This document shows, piece by piece, positions 6,917-10,823 of a stretch of 10,823 bases of DNA. Made by a program: the position numbers and the translations under genes. The stretch covers positions 1 to 10,823 of the forward strand of contig JALGZU010000065.1 in NCBI GenBank assembly GCA_025774735.1, in the 5' to 3' direction. Position 1 is the first letter of the stretch. Each line of letters begins with the position of its first letter. Source of the stretch: a candidate division LCP-89 bacterium (lineage in GTDB: Bacteria; Electryoneota; B3-LCP). The notes below the pieces were generated by a model. That model was not told the origin of the DNA, searched no databases, and saw only the letters and a program-made list of their open reading frames with translations.

Positions 6917-8020
6917 CTACCTGGCGAGAACTACCTTCTGTACCCGGCTCCAGTCCTCACCCGAGACTTTCAGAAGATAGAGGCCGGAAGGAAAATCTTC
7001 TCCTGACCAGCGCAGTTCGTGACTGCCGGCGTTCATCGATCCAGCCCAGATGCTCTCCTGCCTGATCCCCTGCACGTTGAAGAGATCGACGACGATCTCC
7101 TGCCCCTTTTGTAGATTCAGGAGAATCTTCAGTTCGGCGTTGAAGGGATTGGGGAAGCAGGCGATTTCGAATTCAGCAGGTAAATTGACCTGCGGATCGA
7201 TTACCCCTACGCCGATGCCTTCACCCGTCAGAGTGACCATAAGCGGACCATCCTGGGAGTAGATGGTCATGGTTTCGTCGTACAATCCCCCGGCATCGGG
7301 TGTGAAAACAATCGTGTAGGTGGAGGAATCATCCACGGCATATATGGAGTCGGGGAATTCTTCATTCGTGCTGAAGGCGGGATTGGAGAAGGCGACGGAG
7401 TCGACCACGAGCAGACCGGTTCCCGCGTTATCGATGACGATGTTCAGATCCGCGGACTGACCGACGTCGACCTGGCCGAAGTCGAGCTGTCCGGGATTCG
7501 TCTCGATAACCGGGGCGAACAGGGAATCAAGGACGGCGATAACATCGTCGGTAATAAAGTAATGCTCGGTGTGCGCCACAACGCGATCAACAGTTACGAT
7601 GGCATTCCAAGGGAGAAATGGCTGACCGACAAAATTGTCATATTGAAGCGTGACGCTCCCATCCTGGTCAGCCAATATGGGAAAGGTCAATCCATAGCTG
7701 GTTTTCCAGATCAGTGCGGCGGGGACGGTTTCCTCATACCCGATGGACAGCACCTGGACACCATATGGCTGGTAAACACCCCAGATGGCACTTTCGACAA
7801 GCTGATTCTCAGCTTGGCACTCGTTTCAAGTGGTTTCCCAGAAAAGAAGCAGGACGATTCTATCTGGGTAATCCGAAAGGGAGACATTGACTCCTTCAGA
7901 ATTCCGAAGTGTAAAATCTAGCACCGGATCTCCATACGCATACCCGCTGTTTTGGGCTTGGGATAGTAGTGGCATTGTGAACAGAAGGATCAGTGCGAGC
8001 GTCCAAACAAACGATTTCAT
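6917..8020 (-). CDS. Secreted thioredoxin-fold selenoprotein (UxxC) with Ig-like and T9SS sorting-type domains; in-frame TGA read as Sec65
   Basis: Read through one in-frame TGA (7826-7828), this is a 367-residue protein. Residues 1-22 are a signal peptide (cleavage likely after SQA). About 30-168 form a TlpA/ResA/redoxin-type thioredoxin fold: DPVLDFTLRNSEG, LLLFWETT, then Sec65-Asn-Glu-Cys68, YGLTFPILADQDG, and probable cis-Pro137. The TGA stands exactly where family members have the first Cys of FWATWCGPC. About 175-269 is an Ig-like choice-of-anchor-D-type domain (LDFGQVDVG, NAGTG, VTLTGEG); about 280-367 is a sorting domain (FPNPFNAEL, LFNVQG, SGLYLLKV). ATG 8020 has GGAGG 4 bases upstream. 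Single gene with its own promoter and terminator. Likely an extracellular thiol/disulfide or peroxide reductase; substrate unknown. The alternative is a nonsense-mutated pseudogene, made less likely by the precise catalytic position, the retained Cys68 and the SECIS-like hairpin. Confidence 0.85.
7799..7828 (-). promoter_or_regulatory. Bacterial SECIS-like element with Sec UGA codon
   Basis: On the minus strand the TGA (7826-7828) is followed by 10 bases and then the hairpin AAGCTGA-GAA-TCAGCTT (7799-7815), seven perfect pairs. One more C-G pair can be added below it. The apical loop starts with G and lies 17 bases after the TGA. Published bacterial SECIS criteria ask for a small stem-loop whose loop lies about 16-37 bases after UGA and has a G in its first two positions, and these are met. 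The E. coli fdhF element has a similar 17-base apical hairpin 11 bases after UGA. SelB binding is inferred. Confidence 0.78.
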
Positions 8021-8057
8021 TATTCCTCCAGACGATTATATGTCTTGATTTATATAT

Positions 8058-8086
8058 ATAATAAGAAAAACACAGTCCAAAGTCAA
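8058..8086 (-). promoter_or_regulatory. Sigma70-type promoter for the selenoprotein gene
   Basis: On the minus strand TTGACT (8081-8086) and TATTAT (8058-8063) are separated by exactly 17 bases; each differs from consensus by one base. The start would fall near 8051, giving a leader of about 30 bases before ATG 8020. The AT repeat at 8051-8060 offers other possible -10 registers. Confidence 0.62.
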
Positions 8087-8115
8087 GTGCAAACTGTTGC
8101 TGATATTTTGAACAT

Positions 8116-8143
8116 AAAAAAACCGCCTGCGGGGCGGTTTTTT
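8116..8143 (-). terminator. Rho-independent terminator of the kinase/response-regulator operon
   Basis: AACCGCC (8121-8127) pairs with GGCGGTT (8133-8139) around a five-base loop. An A-run at 8116-8122 gives a U-run on the minus strand, and T-bases at 8138-8143 make it nearly symmetrical. It lies 23 bases past the stop of the last response-regulator gene (8166) and upstream of the selenoprotein promoter, so it separates the two minus-strand units. Confidence 0.85.
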
Positions 8144-8165
8144 GAATCCGGGTGGAAAGAGAGTA

Positions 8166-8606
8166 CTAAACCAGGGCGGATTCATTCCGGGTACTCTCCC
8201 AATACCGAGTCGCCCGGGCGACGGTCTCTGCGAAACGGTCCGGATTGGATGCTTTGATACAGTACGAATTAGCGCCGCAGCCGGAGGCCCGGATCATCTC
8301 TCTCTCATCGTTGATCCCTGTCAATATGACGACCGGAATATCCCTGGTCTTTTCGTCGTTTTTTAAGGCTTTCAGCACGTCCATGCCATCCAGAGTGGGC
8401 ATGTCTAAATCGAGGTAGATCAAGCCCGGACGAGGGACGTTCTGATAGGGAGGTTCCTGTCTTGCAAAAGCCAGTGCTTCCTCTCCGGAAGCGACTTCAT
8501 AAATTTTGCTGGCAGCACTCGAATCCTCGATATGCTCGCGGATGATCAAACGGCAATCTTCATCGTCGTCCACCAGCAGGATGGGGAGATGGTCTTGATT
8601 ACTCAT
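8166..8606 (-). CDS. Single-domain response regulator (Rcp1/CheY-like)
   Basis: A 146-residue cytoplasmic receiver with no output domain. The acidic pocket is LLVDDDED (residues 10-17), the phospho-acceptor is Asp66 in YLDLDMPTLDG, and the switch Thr96 (VILTG) and Lys118 (CIKAS) are present, so it should be phosphorylatable. The longer loop before the acceptor strand (EPPYQNVPRPGLIYLDL) is typical of Rcp1-type regulators, which commonly pair with kinases of the HDLxxPLRxI type such as the one upstream. Its start overlaps the end of the preceding regulator gene by 8 bases, implying coupled translation; no strong ribosome binding site is seen. It is the last gene of the operon, ahead of the terminator at 8116-8143. 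Without an output domain it must act by protein contact or as a phosphate relay or sink; the partner is unknown. Confidence 0.9.
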   Translation of the reverse strand: MSNQDHLPILLVDDDEDCRLIIREHIEDSSAASKIYEVASGEEALAFARQEPPYQNVPRPGLIYLDLDMPTLDGMDVLKALKNDEKTRDIPVVILTGINDEREMIRASGCGANSYCIKASNPDRFAETVARATRYWESTRNESALV

Positions 8607-9315
8607 CGGTTAAACTCTCAGCACTCTTTTTTTTATCGGACTGCACATCGAACATGGCGTCTTTTAAATCGAGGTAGTCCGCGTAGGTGAATTCTTCTTC
8701 CTCTATGAACCGTTCAAATTTCTCGATCACGCGGTTGATCCGCCCCGTCTCCCTGAGGCAGGTTTCGACCAGCCTGGCGGTTAGGTTGGGATCGTGTGCG
8801 CCGCGCTGGCACAACTCGGCGGAGAATATGATGGGCATGACGGCGTTGTTGAGGTGGTGCGCCAGCGTCATCATGGTCCGTTTCAGGGTCTCGATCTGGA
8901 CCTTTTTGGTCCGGCCGGCGATCCTGATTTCTTCCGTCTTTTTACGCTGGATGGAAGCCTGAATGGCGCGTTCCACCACGCCAGGAATGATCCTGTGGGA
9001 ATCGATGGACTTGGTGATGAAATCTACCGCCCCCTCCTTGATGGATTCCACCGCGATCTCCAGGCCCTCCTCACTGGTCAGCATGACGACAGGACCGTGC
9101 TTGCGCTCAGAAATTTCCTGCAATGCATCCAGGCCGGTCATGTCGGGCAGGTTGTAATCGAGCACGATGGCATCGAACTGCTCCAACTCTTTCTCGAGTG
9201 CTTCATGCCCGGTCACAGCTATGACCGTTTCCACCCCCGGCATGGCCTCTTCCAGAGCTTCGCAGGTTAGCAGTGCTTGGTCACTGTCATCCTCAACAAT
9301 CAAAATCCGCTTCAT
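8599..9315 (-). CDS. Response regulator with C-terminal DHp-like histidine domain and no ATPase domain
   Basis: A 238-residue cytoplasmic protein. Residues 1-120 are a full receiver: acidic Glu8/Asp9/Asp10, phospho-acceptor Asp53 (VLDYNLPDMTG), Thr80 (VVMLTS) and Lys102 (FITKS). Residues about 125-210 are predicted to be helical and contain LAHHLNNAVMPIIFSAEL (151-168), close to the H-box of histidine kinases of the aHdxNN type. His153 takes the place of the phospho-accepting histidine and His154 that of the usual Asp. No N, G1 or G2 box of an ATPase domain follows; the C-terminus is charged. It may therefore be a phosphotransfer intermediate, or a dimeric regulator whose histidine domain is only structural. 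It overlaps the kinase gene by 23 bases and the next regulator by 8, so all three are translated together. The receiver call is certain; the role of the second half is inference. Confidence 0.88.
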   Translation of the reverse strand: MKRILIVEDDSDQALLTCEALEEAMPGVETVIAVTGHEALEKELEQFDAIVLDYNLPDMTGLDALQEISERKHGPVVMLTSEEGLEIAVESIKEGAVDFITKSIDSHRIIPGVVERAIQASIQRKKTEEIRIAGRTKKVQIETLKRTMMTLAHHLNNAVMPIIFSAELCQRGAHDPNLTARLVETCLRETGRINRVIEKFERFIEEEEFTYADYLDLKDAMFDVQSDKKKSAESLTDE

Positions 9316-10823
9316 ACGTTCTCAAACATTCAAATTCAGAGTTGGGCTCTTCAATGTTCTCGGCTGCGGGTTCCTGATCGACCAGGTCACGGGCCAGCGT
9401 GAAGTAGAAGGCACTGCCTTTGCCGACTTCAGAATCCAACCAGATATCTCCACCACACATCTCCACGATGGTCTTCACCGCTGCCAGGCCGATACCTTTG
9501 CCTTCCACCGAGCTGACTTCCTTGCTCTTTCCGCGTCTGAAGACGCCGAATATATTGTCTTTTTGTTCGTCCGGGATCCCGATGCCATTATCCTGCACCC
9601 AGAACAGATGGCGAGCTTTGTTCTCCGAATAGCCGATGCGAATCTCCGGATCCTTGGTGTCCCCGATGTATTTGATGGCATTGTCAATCAGGTTCTGAAA
9701 AAGCTGGGTAATGCGATCTTTATCCGCCTTTATCGTGGGCAGAATATCCATGACGACGAGGTGGATCCCTCTCTCTTCGAGCGAATAGGAGAACATCTGT
9801 CTGATCTGCCCCAGTTGTTCCATGAGGTCGATGTCCTCATTGTTGGCCGGGCGCGTTTTGATACGGCTCAGCTCGAGCAGCTCCTCGATAAGTCCCAGTT
9901 CTCTTTCGACATTGCTGCGGATTCTGTCGAGCCTGTCCAGCCCTTCATCGGACAGCCCATCGGCGTACTTGCGCTGGATCATGTGGGCCAGCCCGCCGAT
10001 GTTGCGCAGGGGTGCGCCGAGATCGTGCGACACGGTGCGGAGGAACTCATCTTTTTCCCTGATTTCACGCTGTAAGCGCAGGTTGGCGTGTTCCAGCTCT
10101 TCAGTGCGTTTGGCCACCAGGCCCTCCAGCTTCTCATTCAGTTCTGAGAGTTCAGCAGCGTAATCATCCTTCTGTGAAATGTTGAGTTTCAGGGCGTGCG
10201 ATAAATCGTTGAAGGCCGCAGCCAGAGCGCTGATCTCGTCATCGCTCTGGATGGGCACATGTTCGCTGAAGTCCATGTCCGCCATGCGGCGTGATACCGC
10301 AGCCAGTTCGTTCAGCGGCTCGGTGACGCGTTTGGAAATCCAGAGGGCGTACTGTATGGCCAGGATGAGCACGAGGAGCAACAGGGCGGTCAAATGGACC
10401 AGGGTCAACATACCCGCTTCTTTCAAGAATTGCAGGGAGCGGTAGTTCGCGCAGATGGTGACCTCACCTTCACCCAACTCTTTCAGGGTGAAAAAGGCTG
10501 TCTGGTAGGTGTTGTCATCCACTTCGACGTCCTTGAGGATGATTTTTCCTTCGAGGACGCCGTTTGTCTCCTTCTCCGTCAGGATTTGGGACACGGGCGG
10601 TAACGGTGTTTCCTCCCGGGGTACCAGTGCCTTTCGTTCCGGGTCTTTCCAGATAGCCAGGTTGAATCCCGGCATTTTCCCGATGCCGTGAACGAAATCC
10701 AGATCGAAGATTTCGCCGACCGTGATGGTTCCTAATACCTCATTCTTGTACAAGACAGGCAGGGTAGCAACGATATAAATCTGGCCGTTTTCCCGGAGGA
10801 TACCGTGTCCGTAGGGACTGCCG
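9293..10823 (-). CDS. Membrane sensor histidine kinase (partial, N-terminus beyond window)
   Basis: The frame stays open to the right edge, so the start lies outside the window; a TTG at 10753 is internal (IYIVATLPVLYKN continues the domain). Counting visible residues from base 10822: an extracytoplasmic sensor part of a Cache-like or double-sensor type (about 1-136), a membrane helix (about 137-160), HAMP (about 161-213), a coiled coil (about 215-258), and HisKA with His266 in VSHDLGAPLRNI. The ATPase domain carries an N-box with Asn377 and Asn381 (FQNLIDNAIKY), G1 Asp411 (QDNGIGIP) and G2 (GKGIGLA, about 441-447). All catalytic boxes are intact, so it should be an active kinase. The signal is unknown. 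It ends with TGA (9293-9295) inside the start of the REC-DHp gene, its likely phosphorylation partner. Confidence 0.92.
   Translation of the reverse strand, partial: GSPYGHGILRENGQIYIVATLPVLYKNEVLGTITVGEIFDLDFVHGIGKMPGFNLAIWKDPERKALVPREETPLPPVSQILTEKETNGVLEGKIILKDVEVDDNTYQTAFFTLKELGEGEVTICANYRSLQFLKEAGMLTLVHLTALLLLVLILAIQYALWISKRVTEPLNELAAVSRRMADMDFSEHVPIQSDDEISALAAAFNDLSHALKLNISQKDDYAAELSELNEKLEGLVAKRTEELEHANLRLQREIREKDEFLRTVSHDLGAPLRNIGGLAHMIQRKYADGLSDEGLDRLDRIRSNVERELGLIEELLELSRIKTRPANNEDIDLMEQLGQIRQMFSYSLEERGIHLVVMDILPTIKADKDRITQLFQNLIDNAIKYIGDTKDPEIRIGYSENKARHLFWVQDNGIGIPDEQKDNIFGVFRRGKSKEVSSVEGKGIGLAAVKTIVEMCGGDIWLDSEVGKGSAFYFTLARDLVDQEPAAENIEEPNSEFECLRTYEADFDC

Noticed and set aside
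7751..7828. Reading the 6917-8020 locus as two separate genes or a frameshifted pseudogene
   Set aside because: The two pieces are in the same frame, only one TGA separates them, and the 24 codons between it and the GTG at 7751-7753 continue the thioredoxin fold. The GTG has no ribosome binding site and would begin in the middle of the domain.
7826..7828. UGA reassigned to Trp or Gly throughout the genome
   Set aside because: Long genes here contain no other in-frame TGA, Trp is written TGG, and the kinase gene uses TGA as its stop. A thioredoxin site with Trp or Gly at this position would also be meaningless.
8051..8063. TATATATA run as a possible microsatellite or phase-variable tract
   Set aside because: Only about five dinucleotide units, overlapping a promoter -10 region; too short to call a variable repeat.
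9167..10075. 302-residue ORF on the plus strand opposite the kinase
   Set aside because: It mirrors the kinase and regulator codons and has no recognisable domain or ribosome binding site, while the minus-strand frame has every kinase box.
1..10823. CRISPR array, tRNA/rRNA gene, insertion sequence or prophage
   Set aside because: No regularly spaced repeats, cloverleaf-like sequence, transposase or phage gene could be found on either strand by reading.

Overview
The window looks like a chromosomal segment from a flagellated, Gram-negative bacterium of the FCB superphylum or a neighbouring candidate phylum. Three secreted proteins end in a type IX secretion (Por/T9SS) sorting-type domain, two with the typical PNPFN motif. 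The promoters seen are of ordinary sigma70 and sigma28 type rather than the TTTG/TAnnTTTG type of Bacteroidetes, which argues against Bacteroidetes proper. I cannot name the phylum or species.

Layout. 1-79: possible tail of a plus-strand gene. 80-283: non-coding, with a perfect 30-bp palindrome and a second intergenic dyad repeat. 284-5005 (minus): a two-gene unit, an S8 subtilisin-like protease precursor of 1062 aa followed by a 504-aa secreted protein with seven propeller-like repeats. It is driven from a near-consensus sigma70 promoter at 5092-5120. 5274-6832 (plus): motA and motB, the flagellar stator, behind a sigma28-like promoter at 5180-5207. 6874-6902: a symmetric terminator between convergent transcripts. 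6917-8020 (minus): one secreted thioredoxin-fold protein interrupted by an in-frame TGA. 8116-8143: terminator. 8166-10823 (minus): an overlapping cluster of a membrane histidine kinase (cut by the window edge), a REC-DHp protein and a single-domain response regulator.

The main discovery is the gene at 6917-8020. A simple ORF scan splits it into a 64-aa and a 278-aa piece, but both are in the same frame. The only interruption is a TGA exactly where a TlpA/ResA-type thioredoxin fold has the first cysteine of its CxxC site, giving U-N-E-C. Ten bases after the TGA is a perfect 7-bp hairpin with a GAA loop, which fits the published bacterial SECIS rules. I read it as a selenoprotein: signal peptide, UxxC thioredoxin domain, Ig-like choice-of-anchor-D-type domain and T9SS sorting domain. 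That would be a selenocysteine redox protein displayed on or released from the cell surface.

How the parts work together: the S8 protease, the propeller protein and the selenoprotein are probably cargo of the same secretion system. MotAB powers the flagellum. The kinase cluster senses something outside the membrane and passes phosphate to two receiver proteins without DNA-binding domains. Nothing in the window ties the signalling cluster to the other genes except adjacency.
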